In this document: positions 9,337 to 18,071 of the stretch, piece after piece | How the letters are laid out: each line of letters begins with the position of its first letter | Position numbering within the stretch: the stretch's first letter is position 1 | Assembly: GCF_964212655.1 (NCBI RefSeq) | Contig: NZ_OZ156465.1 | Coordinates: 372,001-436,000 of the forward strand | DNA length: 64,000 nt | Reading direction: 5' to 3' | From: Candidatus Thiodiazotropha sp. LNASS1 | GTDB lineage: Bacteria; Pseudomonadota; Gammaproteobacteria; Chromatiales; Chromatiaceae | Made by a program: the position numbers and the translations under genes | The notes under the pieces: model-generated | The model's input: only the letters and a program-made list of their open reading frames with translations | Database searches by the model: none | What the model was told of the DNA's origin: nothing

Positions 9337-11820
9337 TCATGCGGCACCCCGTTTGTTGAGTTTGGATACCTTTGAACCCCTCTGTTTACGCTCGGATGCC
9401 ACCGTGCCGAGGTGGCTGAATGAATTCACCTGAATGATCTGGCTGCGCAGGCGGTCCGCCTCATCCAGCGCCACTTTTTCGCTCTCGCTCAAGATCCCAA
9501 GGGAGACGGCTTCTGCGATCAGATTTCGGTTGTCCCTGGATTTCAGCTGACCGGCCCGTTTTGCTCTGTGTAAGGTCTTTTCATGGGGCGCCGCGGCATT
9601 CACGGCAAACAGCGCCTGTTCCAATTGACCGGCCCGCTGTTGTTGATCCTCTGTAGTGTAGATCCCCTGAGTGAGCCGTTCCCTGGCCTCGTTAGGGCTA
9701 AGCAGAATACGCGCAACCTGATGGTCGAGGTTGTCGGTGGGTTTATGAAACGGCAGTCCGGTTGGAAATATCACTAGCCGCAACAGCCAGGCCAGGGGTC
9801 TGAACGGGATATTGCGTAACAGGCCCCGCAAGGCATGCTGGAAACGATAGAGGGAGTCCTCCAAGGCCCATCTCATCAGGGGCAGGTCGTCTTGACGCTC
9901 TCCCTCTTCGACATAGCGCTTAAGGCATGCACTGGCAATATAAAGGTTGCTGAGCATGTCACCAAGTCTGGCTGAGAGGCGTTCCTTACGCTTGAGCGAA
10001 CCACCCAGTGTCATCAGCGCCGCATCGGTGGTCAGGGCAAAGGTGGAGGCCATCCAGTTCAGGCGTTGAAAGTAGCGCTTGGCAGGTCCGCTTTTCGGGC
10101 TTTCGGAGAGCCGTCCATGGGTGACGCCGAACCAGAGGGTACGGGCAAAATTTGTCAGTACGAAACCGATGTGGCTGAAGAGAGCATCATCGAACTGTGT
10201 GAGTGCGATTTCCTGATCGGGATTCTCAGCCGCCTCGAATTCGCTGAGAATGTAAGGGTGGGCGCGTATCGCACCCTGACCGAAGATGATCATGCTACGG
10301 GTAAGGATATTGGCACCCTCTACGGTAATTGCGATGGGAATTGCCTGGTAACCTCTGCCTGTCAGATTGTCGGGACCGAGACAGATGCCACTGCCTCCCT
10401 GGATATCCATGGCATCGTTGACCGCCTGGCGGTAACGCTCGGTAAGATGGTACTTGATAATCGCTGAGATCACAGAAGGTGATTCACCGCTATCCAGTGC
10501 GCTGAGTGTGAGTTTACGCGCCGCATCCATTTGATAGGTCAGCCCGCCTATCCTTGCCAGCGCCTCTTCCACCCCTTCGAAGTGGCCTATGGGCTGGCCG
10601 AATTGGGTGCGGACAGCGGCATAGGCGCCGGTATATCGGCTGGCACTTTTACCCGCCGCAGTCGAGAGTGCAGGGAGTGAGATGCCGCGCCCCTCGGAGA
10701 GGCATTCGACCAGCATCTGCCAACCCTTGCCCACACCATCATTTCCGCCGACTACCCAAGTCATGGGGATAAATACATCCCGCCCCTCAATGGGACCGTT
10801 TTGGAAGGGTATATCGAGGGGCATGTGTCTTGATCCTATCGCCACACCGGATGTGTCACGGGGGATAAGGGCCAGTGTGATGCCTGGATGGGGATCGTCT
10901 GAGAGCAGGCCTTGTGGATCCTCCAATTTAAATGCCAGGCCGATAAGGGTTGCGACCGGTGCCAGGGTTATATAGCGCTTTTCCCAGTTGAGCCTGATAC
11001 CCAGGATCTGGTTCCCTTCAAAGTCGCCGTAAGTGACCTGACCATTATCCGGAATGGCGCCGGCATCACTGCCTGCGTGGGGATTGGTCAGGGCAAAACA
11101 GGGTATCTCCTCTCCGGTGGCCAGCTTGTTGAGATAGTTTGCTTTCTGTTCATCCGTACCGTATTGAAGCAGCAGCTTTGCCGGGCCCAGGGAGTTGGGT
11201 ACCATCACTGTAACGGCTGTGGTGATGCTGCGGCTGGCGATCTTCATCACCACCTGGGAGTGGGCATAGGCGGAAAAGCCGAGACCACCGTAGGTTTTGG
11301 GGATGATCATGCCGAAAAGGCCTGATTGTTTGATGAACTGCCACACTTCGGGAGGCAGGTCTTTGCGTTCGTTGGTGATGTCCCAGTCATCGAGCATATC
11401 GCAGAGGGTTTGCACCGGCCCGTCAAGGAATTCCTGTTCCTGCGCCGTCAGATGGCATTGTGGCTGGCGCAGCAGTTTGCTCCAGTCGGGTTGTCCTGAG
11501 AATAGTTCACCGTCCCACCAGACACTCCCGGCGTTCAACGCCTCTTTTTCGGTGGTCGACATGGAAGGCATCACCTTCCGGAATGCGGACAACAGCGGTT
11601 TACTGATCCAGCGGAGACGCAGTCGTGGCTTAAGGTAGAAGAACAGGGTTGTGGCATAGATCAGCCATACAGGCAGTGCGACAAGGAGTGTCATGAGCTC
11701 TGCAAGCTGCAGGCTGATCAGGAGTATGGGCGGCAACAGTATCCATACAATCGCACCTGCCGAACCATAGGCCAGTCCCCACAACATCAGCAATAAGAGT
11801 AGAAATCCGAGCAGTGTCAT
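9337..11820 (-). CDS. fadE: acyl-CoA dehydrogenase, FadE type
   Basis: Large FadE-type acyl-CoA dehydrogenase of 827 residues (E. coli FadE is 814), catalysing the first, FAD-dependent step of beta-oxidation. There are two or three hydrophobic segments in the first 60 residues (membrane association), then the dehydrogenase core (CFALTNPHAGSDAG, GRGISLPALS, MDIQGGSGICLGPDN) and the C-terminal DUF1974 extension with the LARILLSPNEARERL region. The start codon overlaps the stop of the upstream YiiX-like gene by 4 bases (ATGA), so the two are translationally coupled. This coupling of a papain-like lipid hydrolase to FadE suggests a membrane-lipid or fatty-acid salvage operon. Confidence 0.95.
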   Translation of the reverse strand: MTLLGFLLLLLMLWGLAYGSAGAIVWILLPPILLISLQLAELMTLLVALPVWLIYATTLFFYLKPRLRLRWISKPLLSAFRKVMPSMSTTEKEALNAGSVWWDGELFSGQPDWSKLLRQPQCHLTAQEQEFLDGPVQTLCDMLDDWDITNERKDLPPEVWQFIKQSGLFGMIIPKTYGGLGFSAYAHSQVVMKIASRSITTAVTVMVPNSLGPAKLLLQYGTDEQKANYLNKLATGEEIPCFALTNPHAGSDAGAIPDNGQVTYGDFEGNQILGIRLNWEKRYITLAPVATLIGLAFKLEDPQGLLSDDPHPGITLALIPRDTSGVAIGSRHMPLDIPFQNGPIEGRDVFIPMTWVVGGNDGVGKGWQMLVECLSEGRGISLPALSTAAGKSASRYTGAYAAVRTQFGQPIGHFEGVEEALARIGGLTYQMDAARKLTLSALDSGESPSVISAIIKYHLTERYRQAVNDAMDIQGGSGICLGPDNLTGRGYQAIPIAITVEGANILTRSMIIFGQGAIRAHPYILSEFEAAENPDQEIALTQFDDALFSHIGFVLTNFARTLWFGVTHGRLSESPKSGPAKRYFQRLNWMASTFALTTDAALMTLGGSLKRKERLSARLGDMLSNLYIASACLKRYVEEGERQDDLPLMRWALEDSLYRFQHALRGLLRNIPFRPLAWLLRLVIFPTGLPFHKPTDNLDHQVARILLSPNEARERLTQGIYTTEDQQQRAGQLEQALFAVNAAAPHEKTLHRAKRAGQLKSRDNRNLIAEAVSLGILSESEKVALDEADRLRSQIIQVNSFSHLGTVASERKQRGSKVSKLNKRGAA

Positions 11821-12779
11821 CGGTCAGCCTCGCGCATTGTGTTGATTATTTGCTGAGCCGCCTCATCGTCCTGAGGATAAGCTTGTTCCTCTTCATGTTT
11901 CTTACGTTTCTTGCTTATTTCAGGTTCATTATCGGGAAAATCCACCTCGTCCATCTTTGTCGCAGCAGCGAAGGTTCGCTCGTTATCATTATAAAGAATG
12001 CTGTCATCACCCCATGGTAATCGACGATAGACACCCAAATCATCCAGTCCGAGGAATGGATATTTAATGATGTCGAAATAGGGTGAGTAGTCGAAGTCCT
12101 TTGGCGTAAAGAGTCGCGGGTTCCGTTTAAAGAAACGCAGGCTGCCGTCTTCATCACGATCGATAAAAGGCAGGATAGGAAAATTGACCTTATTGAAGGC
12201 GGATGCCAACAGCGAGGAACAGACGGTTCGCGTGGGCGAACCGGCATTGTGCTCAAACAGACTGGAGCGCCAGCGCCTGGGTAAGACGTTCCAGGGAAAG
12301 AAGAAGCGGGCCAGGTCGAGCAGATGGCGCACATCATAGTCAAAGCCGATATGGTGGATGGCATGGGCCACCACCTTATGCGCATCTTCAGGTTCGAGCC
12401 CTGTGGGTCGGCAGATGCGCAAATGGTCCTTACGATACTTGGAGAGTGGGGTAATGATCGTGCCTTCACCCAGCAGGGCCTCGACCATCAACTGTTCACT
12501 GAGGTCGCCTTGATAGGCCATGCGTACCCGCTGTTGTAGTTGTGGATCGCGGATATCATAGATGCGCCCGATATAGAGCGCGGAGTGGGTCCATGTGCTT
12601 TGGGTGATGGTCTTGATTACGTTGCTTACCCGGCTGCGTCCCTCTACCAACAGAACATCAGCGGGTCTGAGTTCATAACTGAGGCGATTGAAATCACATA
12701 GCGGCGAGGTGGAGGGCGGACTCTCCTTAGTCAGCCACTCCGCTATCCACTGCATGATTTTCTGCCCAACTTTCCTCAT
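11817..12779 (-). CDS. YiiX-like permuted papain-fold (NlpC/P60) hydrolase
   Basis: Cysteine-hydrolase-like protein of 320 residues related to YiiX/YebB (permuted NlpC/P60 fold). The motifs RPADVLLVEGRS and TWTHSALYIGRI contain the conserved histidine, and RTVCSSLLASAF carries a cysteine in the expected permuted order. A charged, low-complexity C-terminal tail (KKRKKHEEE) follows about residue 290. Substrate unknown: this superfamily includes amidases and enzymes acting on acylated lipids, and coupling to fadE hints at an acyl or lipid substrate (inference). First gene of a YiiX-fadE-ligase set. Confidence 0.75.
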   Translation of the reverse strand: MRKVGQKIMQWIAEWLTKESPPSTSPLCDFNRLSYELRPADVLLVEGRSRVSNVIKTITQSTWTHSALYIGRIYDIRDPQLQQRVRMAYQGDLSEQLMVEALLGEGTIITPLSKYRKDHLRICRPTGLEPEDAHKVVAHAIHHIGFDYDVRHLLDLARFFFPWNVLPRRWRSSLFEHNAGSPTRTVCSSLLASAFNKVNFPILPFIDRDEDGSLRFFKRNPRLFTPKDFDYSPYFDIIKYPFLGLDDLGVYRRLPWGDDSILYNDNERTFAAATKMDEVDFPDNEPEISKKRKKHEEEQAYPQDDEAAQQIINTMREADR

Positions 12780-13015
12780 TTAAAACCCAGGAAAACAGTA
12801 AGTAATACAATAAGTATAGACCGTAATTTTAGTAGGTGAGTTTCAACAGGAAGTGGAGTAATACTTGCTCAGGCGGGATTTATAGGAGCGTGCATAGGAA
12901 TTGAAGATGGATAAACTTAATCCTCGCTGAGTACCTGAAAGCAGATTGAATGGCACTCGTCTTTTAAATTGAAAATTTGTAAATATAATATATAAAATAA
13001 ATAGTTATATGTTAT
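12780..13015. other. AT-rich intergenic region between hypD and the fatty-acid operon
   Basis: About 236 bases. The part next to hypD (about 12960-13015) is strongly AT-rich (runs such as AAATATAATATATAAAATAAATA). I see no gene. It probably holds the end of the hyp transcript and the promoter of the minus-strand YiiX-fadE genes, but no motif is certain. Confidence 0.4.
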
Positions 13016-14128
13016 TTATGAAGTAATCTGTGATTGCCTGTGTTGCCGAATCCCACCACTCCACCAGATTCGGCAGGCACCTTCATCGGATACCATGCAG
13101 GGTCCGATCGGTGTCCTTGGGGTACAAGTCTTGCCGTAGAGTGTGCACTGATTCGGGTATTTTCGACCCAGTACCACCGCCGCGCAGTCACAACCGGGAG
13201 GCATCTCGCCACTCCGTTTTCGATCGGCAGAATCATAGTCGGGAAAACGCTTCCGGGCATCCCAGTTTGAGTACTCATCATTCAGGTTAAAACCGGAATT
13301 GGGAATGATACCGATCCCACGCCAGTTGGCATCGACAACAACCAGCGCCTTTTTCAGATGAGCTTTCGCGCTGGGATTACCGCCGGGTTTGACCAATTCA
13401 GGGTAGCAGTTGTCGAGAAATATCCTGTCGTCCAGATACTGCCTGATCACGGAGTAGGTGGCCGCCAGCAGGCTCTCCGGGGTAAAGCCGGCCACAGCGG
13501 CAGGTATGTGGTGCTGTTGCACGACAAATGACCACTCCTCCGGCCCCATCACAGTCGCCACATGACCGGGCGCGACCAGGGCATTGAATCCCGGCTTTTC
13601 ACCACTGAGCAACATAGATACGGCAGGCCAGGTCAGTCGACCCGATAGCAGGATGGTGAGGTTGTCAGGCATACCCTCGACCAACAGCGCGGCGACCGGT
13701 GCCGTTGTGGTCTCGAAGCCGGCGGCAAAAAAGACCACCTCCCGGTCGGGAGAGGCCTGAGCGATATGCAGGGCCTCGATGGGTGAGGCGATGGGACGGA
13801 TATCCGCACCGGCGGCATGGGCCTGATCAAGGGAGCGTGGTTCTCCCTTGCTGACATTGACCGGTACCCGTAGCATGTCGCCAAATGCCACCAGAGTGAT
13901 CGGCTCCTGTAGCGCCAGCTGCATCGCTTGATAGACATCCTCTTCGGGACATACGCAAACAGGGCAGCCAGGGCCAGGTATCAGCTCTATATGGCTGGGT
14001 AGTGCGCCACGCAATCCGGCCTGGGTAATGGCGCGCTCATGACCACCGCAGACATTCATGATCTTGACCGGCTCCTGCAATGGCAGGGTATTTATTTGTT
14101 GCAGCCAGGATTTCGCGTTTATCGACAT
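13016..14128 (-). CDS. hypD: hydrogenase maturation protein HypD
   Basis: Iron-sulfur scaffold that, with HypC, carries the Fe(CN)2CO moiety for [NiFe]-hydrogenase assembly. The 370 residues contain the family motifs MNVCGGHE (Cys thought to hold the iron), PGPGCPVCVCP, FFAAGFETTTAP and the C-terminal [4Fe-4S] cysteines (GCDCAAV, QCTLYGKTCTP). Last gene of the minus-strand hypCABD set; a 221-base gap holding an inverted repeat separates it from hypB. HypE and HypF, its partners in cyanide-ligand synthesis, are not encoded in the window. Confidence 0.96.
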   Translation of the reverse strand: MSINAKSWLQQINTLPLQEPVKIMNVCGGHERAITQAGLRGALPSHIELIPGPGCPVCVCPEEDVYQAMQLALQEPITLVAFGDMLRVPVNVSKGEPRSLDQAHAAGADIRPIASPIEALHIAQASPDREVVFFAAGFETTTAPVAALLVEGMPDNLTILLSGRLTWPAVSMLLSGEKPGFNALVAPGHVATVMGPEEWSFVVQQHHIPAAVAGFTPESLLAATYSVIRQYLDDRIFLDNCYPELVKPGGNPSAKAHLKKALVVVDANWRGIGIIPNSGFNLNDEYSNWDARKRFPDYDSADRKRSGEMPPGCDCAAVVLGRKYPNQCTLYGKTCTPRTPIGPCMVSDEGACRIWWSGGIRQHRQSQITS

Positions 14129-14136
14129 GGGGTCTC

Positions 14137-14340
14137 TAGCCGCAAATGGACACCAATCACCGCTAATCTACGCAAACAATCTATTCTGTTGTTTGAAGTT
14201 GAAAGTGATAATTGTATACGAGATGAAAGAGTCCTCATAAGCGACCGTGTGATCAGCAACATATGAAACTGAGATAGTTTAATGAGTAGCATCATTCCAT
14301 TTGCGTTTGATTTGCGGTGATTAGCGTCTATTCGCGGCTC
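14137..14340. repeat. inverted pair of dispersed CGCAAAT-type repeats between hypB and hypD
   Basis: Left arm 14137-14180 starts TAGCCGCAAATGGACACCAA; right arm 14298-14340 is its near-reverse complement (about 8 mismatches over about 43 positions by eye), enclosing about 117 bases of unrelated sequence. The same core occurs at 21868-22053, 32104-32225 and 48719-48776. The element interrupts the hypB-hypD spacing of what is otherwise a compact maturation operon. No coding potential is seen. Confidence 0.8.
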
Positions 14341-14349
14341 ATTTCTCTC

Positions 14350-15171
14350 CTAGAATTTATCAGTATGTAACTTCACACCATCAGGTTGCAGTTTCGGATG
14401 CAGGGTCTCTCCCCTCGAACGTTTTTCGTTCTGCAGTTCAACTTGCTCCTGCAGCCAGTCCAGCCATGCATCCATGCCTTCGCCTGATTTGGCTGAAGTC
14501 AGTGTGACGGGCGCTTCAACGGCCAGCCGGCGAACCGCCAGCTCAGCCCGTTCGGGGCTGAAATCATCCAATACCGCCAGCAGGTCTGATTTCGTGAACA
14601 ATACATGATCGGCTGCGCGGAAGATGACCGGGTATTTACTGGGCTTGTCATCCCCTTCGGTAACTGAGAGCAGGGTGATATTGATATGCTGACCCAGGTC
14701 GAAGCTGGCCGGGCAGACCAGGTTGCCGACATTTTCGATAAACAGGATGTCCACTTCGTCCAGATTCATCTTATGCAGGGCGTGGTGGATCATATGGGCA
14801 TCAAGGTGACAGGCGGTACCGGTAGTGATCTGGATAGCCTCCACACCTTTTTTCCGGATGCGTTCGGCATCGTTCTCTGTCTCAAGGTCGCCTTCGACAA
14901 CACTGATCCGGTATTTATGGCCAAGCTTGTCGATGGTGGTTTCCAGCAGGCGGGTTTTACCACTGCCGGGTGATGACATGAGATTGATCACCAGTAGATG
15001 ATGACGGTCAAAATGCTCACGGTTATGGGCGGCCTGATGGTCGTTTTCGCTGAGCAGATTCTGTAACACCTCCACTGCAACGCTGCCGTCCTCTGCATGG
15101 GCATGTCTGCCTCCCTCTTCAATGAGATGCCGATTGCCCTCTGTGATGTTACAGCCGCATGTGTCGCACAT
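14350..15171 (-). CDS. hypB: hydrogenase nickel incorporation GTPase HypB
   Basis: G3E-family GTPase that drives nickel insertion into [NiFe]-hydrogenase with HypA. The N-terminal MCDTCGCN matches the CxxCGC high-affinity nickel site; the P-loop is SSPGSGKT (about 67-73), followed by EGDLETEND, GTACHLDAHM and the FTKSDLL guanine-specificity motif. The His-rich nickel-storage region seen in some HypB proteins is only weakly developed here (a few scattered histidines at 24-58). 273 residues. A good GAGGAG ribosome-binding site lies upstream; hypA ends 49 bases before it. Confidence 0.97.
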   Translation of the reverse strand: MCDTCGCNITEGNRHLIEEGGRHAHAEDGSVAVEVLQNLLSENDHQAAHNREHFDRHHLLVINLMSSPGSGKTRLLETTIDKLGHKYRISVVEGDLETENDAERIRKKGVEAIQITTGTACHLDAHMIHHALHKMNLDEVDILFIENVGNLVCPASFDLGQHINITLLSVTEGDDKPSKYPVIFRAADHVLFTKSDLLAVLDDFSPERAELAVRRLAVEAPVTLTSAKSGEGMDAWLDWLQEQVELQNEKRSRGETLHPKLQPDGVKLHTDKF

Positions 15172-15220
15172 CAGAATAAGCTCCTCAATTTGGTCTCACA
15201 GCTGGTCAAGCCCGCATGAT

Positions 15221-15577
15221 TCAATCGTTATCCTCCCGTGTCAGTTCAACACTGGCGAGCAGGAGTTCATCCCCACTGATGAGTTGTGTACGGAAATCAC
15301 CACATTCACAGCAGATCAATCTATTCGCCGATACATCGCACTCGGCGCCACATTGTTGGCAGCGTACCCGTACCAGTTGCAATGCTGTCTCCAGTTCAGC
15401 CTCGGCGGCAATACTGCCCGCACGGGCGATCGTGAAGGCCTGTTGCAGCAGTTCCGGCACCACGCCGGAGAGGGGGCCGATGTGGATGACGATTCTGATA
15501 ACCTGGCTGGCGTTTTCCCGCTTTGCAATCGCCTCGACCTGCGCCAGCATTGCCTGGCAGACAGATAGTTCATGCAT
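15221..15577 (-). CDS. hypA: hydrogenase nickel/zinc metallochaperone HypA
   Basis: Nickel chaperone of 118 residues. The ATG at 15577 gives the invariant MHELSVC N terminus (His2 is the Ni ligand); longer in-frame extensions would run into hypC and are rejected. The zinc ribbon is visible as CQQCG and CCECG, which differ slightly from two strict CxxC pairs by an extra cysteine. The start overlaps the hypC stop by 8 bases, so hypC-hypA are coupled. Confidence 0.95.
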   Translation of the reverse strand: MHELSVCQAMLAQVEAIAKRENASQVIRIVIHIGPLSGVVPELLQQAFTIARAGSIAAEAELETALQLVRVRCQQCGAECDVSANRLICCECGDFRTQLISGDELLLASVELTREDND

Positions 15578-15812
15578 CAGGTGGGGATTCCATCTTCGCC
15601 AGCATCTCGTCATAGATCTCCCAGGCCGAGCGAGCTTCCTGCGGCGTGACTTTTTGGATTGCATATCCGACATGTACGACAACAAAGTCGTCCGGCTGCA
15701 ATGCTTCATGCTGCAGCATGAAGAGGCTCACTTCCCGCTGAATGCCTTTTGCTTCACACTGTGCGGTAAAGCCGTCGATACTTTTGATCTGCATGGGTAT
15801 GCCCAGGCACAT
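15570..15812 (-). CDS. hypC: hydrogenase assembly chaperone HypC
   Basis: Small OB-fold chaperone (80 residues) of the HypC/HupF family that binds HypD and delivers the Fe(CN)2CO unit to the large subunit. The ATG at 15812 yields MCLGIPMQI, where Cys2 is the essential residue; a GAAGG ribosome-binding site precedes it. A longer upstream extension in this frame lies antisense to the protease gene and is not credible. First gene of the minus-strand maturation set, divergent from the plus-strand protease gene 67 bases away. Confidence 0.95.
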   Translation of the reverse strand: MCLGIPMQIKSIDGFTAQCEAKGIQREVSLFMLQHEALQPDDFVVVHVGYAIQKVTPQEARSAWEIYDEMLAKMESPPDA

Positions 15813-15879
15813 GATATAACCTTCGTTTACAGTTATGATCCAGTAGCATGCCTGTTTCATTCTCGCAAGGGGATTATTT
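15813..15879. promoter_or_regulatory. divergent promoter region between hypC and the hydrogenase protease gene
   Basis: A 67-base gap between head-to-head genes must serve at least the hypCABD transcript and probably the structural operon. The strong AAGGGGA (15867-15873) belongs to the plus-strand TTG start. No clear FNR, sigma-54 or other operator was recognised. Confidence 0.45.
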
Positions 15880-16365
15880 TTGTCAATCAAATATGTCTTG
15901 ATACTTGGTATAGGTAATACCCTGTTAAGCGACGAGGGTATAGGCGTGCAATTGGTGAATCGTATGCAACGGCAGATCGGGGCGGTTCCAGGTATTGAGT
16001 ATCTGGATGGAGGTACCCTCAGTTTTACGCTGGCGGAGCCGATCGCCAGGGCGGATGGATTGATCGTGGCGGATGCAGCCCGCATGGGAGAGCCCCCCGG
16101 CACGCTCAGAGTCTTCCACGATCAGGAGATGGACAGCTACCTTCAAGGCAATCGTGCGAGTGTGCATGAGGTAAGTCTGGGCGACCTGCTCGATATAGCC
16201 CGACTTTCAGATACCCTGCCGGCTCGACGCTGTCTGATTGGCATCGAACCCGAGCATCTGGATTGGGGGGAAGCATTGAGCAAGACCGTAGAACCGGCAG
16301 TTGAGCAGGGGATTGCCGAGACTGTCTCGATACTGAAGTCATGGGGCCTCTTACCTGCCGGATAG
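15880..16365 (+). CDS. [NiFe]-hydrogenase maturation protease (HyaD/HupD family)
   Basis: Endopeptidase that removes the C-terminal tail of the large subunit after nickel insertion. It opens with the motif LILGIGNTLLSDEGIG. The expected nickel ligands are Glu19, Asp65 and His96, offset by a constant three residues from E. coli HybD Glu16/Asp62/His93. Length 161 is normal. The TTG at 15880 is chosen because AAGGGGA sits six bases upstream and it gives the family N terminus. Its substrate is very likely HynL, which ends in a cleavable 15-residue tail after DPCIACAVH. Confidence 0.93.
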   Translation: MSIKYVLILGIGNTLLSDEGIGVQLVNRMQRQIGAVPGIEYLDGGTLSFTLAEPIARADGLIVADAARMGEPPGTLRVFHDQEMDSYLQGNRASVHEVSLGDLLDIARLSDTLPARRCLIGIEPEHLDWGEALSKTVEPAVEQGIAETVSILKSWGLLPAG

Positions 16366-16508
16366 GGGTAACTCTGTTTTTTGCATTGAGTTGTCCGAGA
16401 TCAGGTTTTCAGTCTGCAATTATGATCCAGATCAGCTCAAGTATCAGTATTTAGTGATATTCTTTATATAAATCAGATATTCTCTGTGACATCGGGCTGA
16501 TGTGACTC

Positions 16509-16940
16509 ATGCAGAAACTGCAAGACATCGCTGTGCGGGTTGAGGGAACGGACAGAGCTAACCCACCCGTCAATCACTCAAATGCTATCCCTGTCATGCA
16601 TGAAGTATTGCATTCGTTGAAACAACTCAAGGAGCGAGGCGTGGCGGCTACAATCGATCTTAAGTCCATACCTTTCGGCCCAGGCGATGAGGAAGCACTG
16701 CTGCACCATCTCGGGTGCGGTGAGGTTTCTATCGAGCTTCAATCCTTGGGTAAAAGCCGTATTTGCGAGACCCTCTATCCCGGTGTCTGGCTAATCGATC
16801 ATTACAACGCCGCAGGTGAGCGCGTTGCCCTCTCACTTGAGATTAATCGTGTACCGGAGATCGTCAGGTCTCAACCCGAGGACATCTCGGATGCGATTAT
16901 CAGACTCGAACAACAGCTAAACCCAGATAGTTCCGCATGA
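16509..16940 (+). CDS. HupH/HyaF C-terminal domain protein
   Basis: 143-residue protein matching the C-terminal domain of hydrogenase expression/formation proteins HupH/HyaF. Diagnostic segments are IDLKSIPFGPGDEEALLHHLG, GEVSIELQSLGKS and ETLYPGVWLIDHY. Family members act in maturation of the small subunit's iron-sulfur clusters. Full-length HupH is about twice this size, so here the gene encodes a one-domain version. It directly precedes hynS by 24 bases. Confidence 0.8.
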   Translation: MQKLQDIAVRVEGTDRANPPVNHSNAIPVMHEVLHSLKQLKERGVAATIDLKSIPFGPGDEEALLHHLGCGEVSIELQSLGKSRICETLYPGVWLIDHYNAAGERVALSLEINRVPEIVRSQPEDISDAIIRLEQQLNPDSSA

Positions 16941-16964
16941 TTGTCGTTTGCGGGAGGAGTAGTA

Positions 16965-18071
16965 ATGGCTGAAGAACTCAAACCCATCGCTAAAACACTT
17001 GGGGAGAGCTTGCGGGAAAGCGGCGTCTCCAGACGGGGTTTTCTGAAATTCTGCAGTGTCACGGCATCGATGATGGCGTTGCCGCCGGCAATGGTGCCTG
17101 CGATTGCCGCTTCTCTCGAGAAAGCGAAGAGGCCCTCGGTCATATGGCTCTCATTTCAGGAATGTACCGGCTGTACTGAATCCCTGACACGCAGTCATTC
17201 ACCCACCGTTGAGAATCTGATTTTCGATCATATCTCTCTCGATTATCACCATACCCTGCAAGTGGCATCCGGTGATGCCGCAGAGGCTGCGCGTGAAGCG
17301 GCGATGCACGAAAACGAAGGTAAATATATCGTTGTTGTGGATGGCTCCATACCACTGGCGAATCCAGGCTTTTCCACTATCGCAGGGATTAGCAATCTGC
17401 AGATACTAGAAGAGACGGTTGCTAATGCCGCTGCCGTGGTTGCTGTGGGTACCTGCGCGGCATTCGGTGGTTTGCCACAGGCTAAACCCAATCCCACAGG
17501 AGCGGTCTCGGTCTCCGATATCGTGAAGGATAAGCCGGTTGTCAATGTATCGGGTTGCCCACCCATTCCGACCGTGATTACAGGCGTATTGGCACATTTC
17601 CTCACGTTCGGATCTCTACCGGAGCTCGACAGCCTGGGCAGACCAAAGGTCTTTTTCGGTAAGAGCATCCACGACCGCTGTTATCGGCGGCCTTTCTATG
17701 ACAAAGGACTGTTTGCCGAAACCTTCGATGACGAGGGGGCGCGCAAGGGGTGGTGTCTCTATCGCCTCGGGTGCAAGGGTCCGATGACCTATAACGCATG
17801 CGCAACCGCCAAGTGGAATCAGGGTGCAAGCTGGCCGGTGGAATCGGGACATGGCTGTCTGGGTTGTTCTGAACCCAATTTCTGGGATGCCGGTGGCTTC
17901 TACAATGCGTTGTCGATTCCAGACAGTGATGTGATCCGGCAGGCTGCCTATGTAGTGGGTGCGGGTGTTGCCATTGGCGCGGCAGCCGGAGCGCTCAATC
18001 GCAGCAAGCAGGCCAAGGCTGCTTCCGAGCATGAAACAGTAACTATCGATGACTTGGATAAGAGATCATGA
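16965..18071 (+). CDS. hynS: [NiFe] uptake hydrogenase small subunit, Isp type, Tat-exported
   Basis: Small subunit carrying three iron-sulfur clusters, 368 residues. A twin-arginine signal (SRRGFLK, residues 22-28) marks export of the folded complex to the periplasm. Cluster ligands include ECTGCTE (Cys67, Cys70), GTCAAFGG, SGCPPIP, CLYRLGCKGP and GCLGCSEPNFWD. A C-terminal hydrophobic helix (AAYVVGAGVAIGAAAGAL) anchors the protein. The ATG at 16965 is preceded by GGGAGGAG; an in-frame TTG at 16941 lies on that ribosome-binding site and is rejected. The split gene order (isp1 and isp2 between hynS and hynL) is the group 1e arrangement of Thiocapsa. Confidence 0.96.
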   Translation: MAEELKPIAKTLGESLRESGVSRRGFLKFCSVTASMMALPPAMVPAIAASLEKAKRPSVIWLSFQECTGCTESLTRSHSPTVENLIFDHISLDYHHTLQVASGDAAEAAREAAMHENEGKYIVVVDGSIPLANPGFSTIAGISNLQILEETVANAAAVVAVGTCAAFGGLPQAKPNPTGAVSVSDIVKDKPVVNVSGCPPIPTVITGVLAHFLTFGSLPELDSLGRPKVFFGKSIHDRCYRRPFYDKGLFAETFDDEGARKGWCLYRLGCKGPMTYNACATAKWNQGASWPVESGHGCLGCSEPNFWDAGGFYNALSIPDSDVIRQAAYVVGAGVAIGAAAGALNRSKQAKAASEHETVTIDDLDKRS

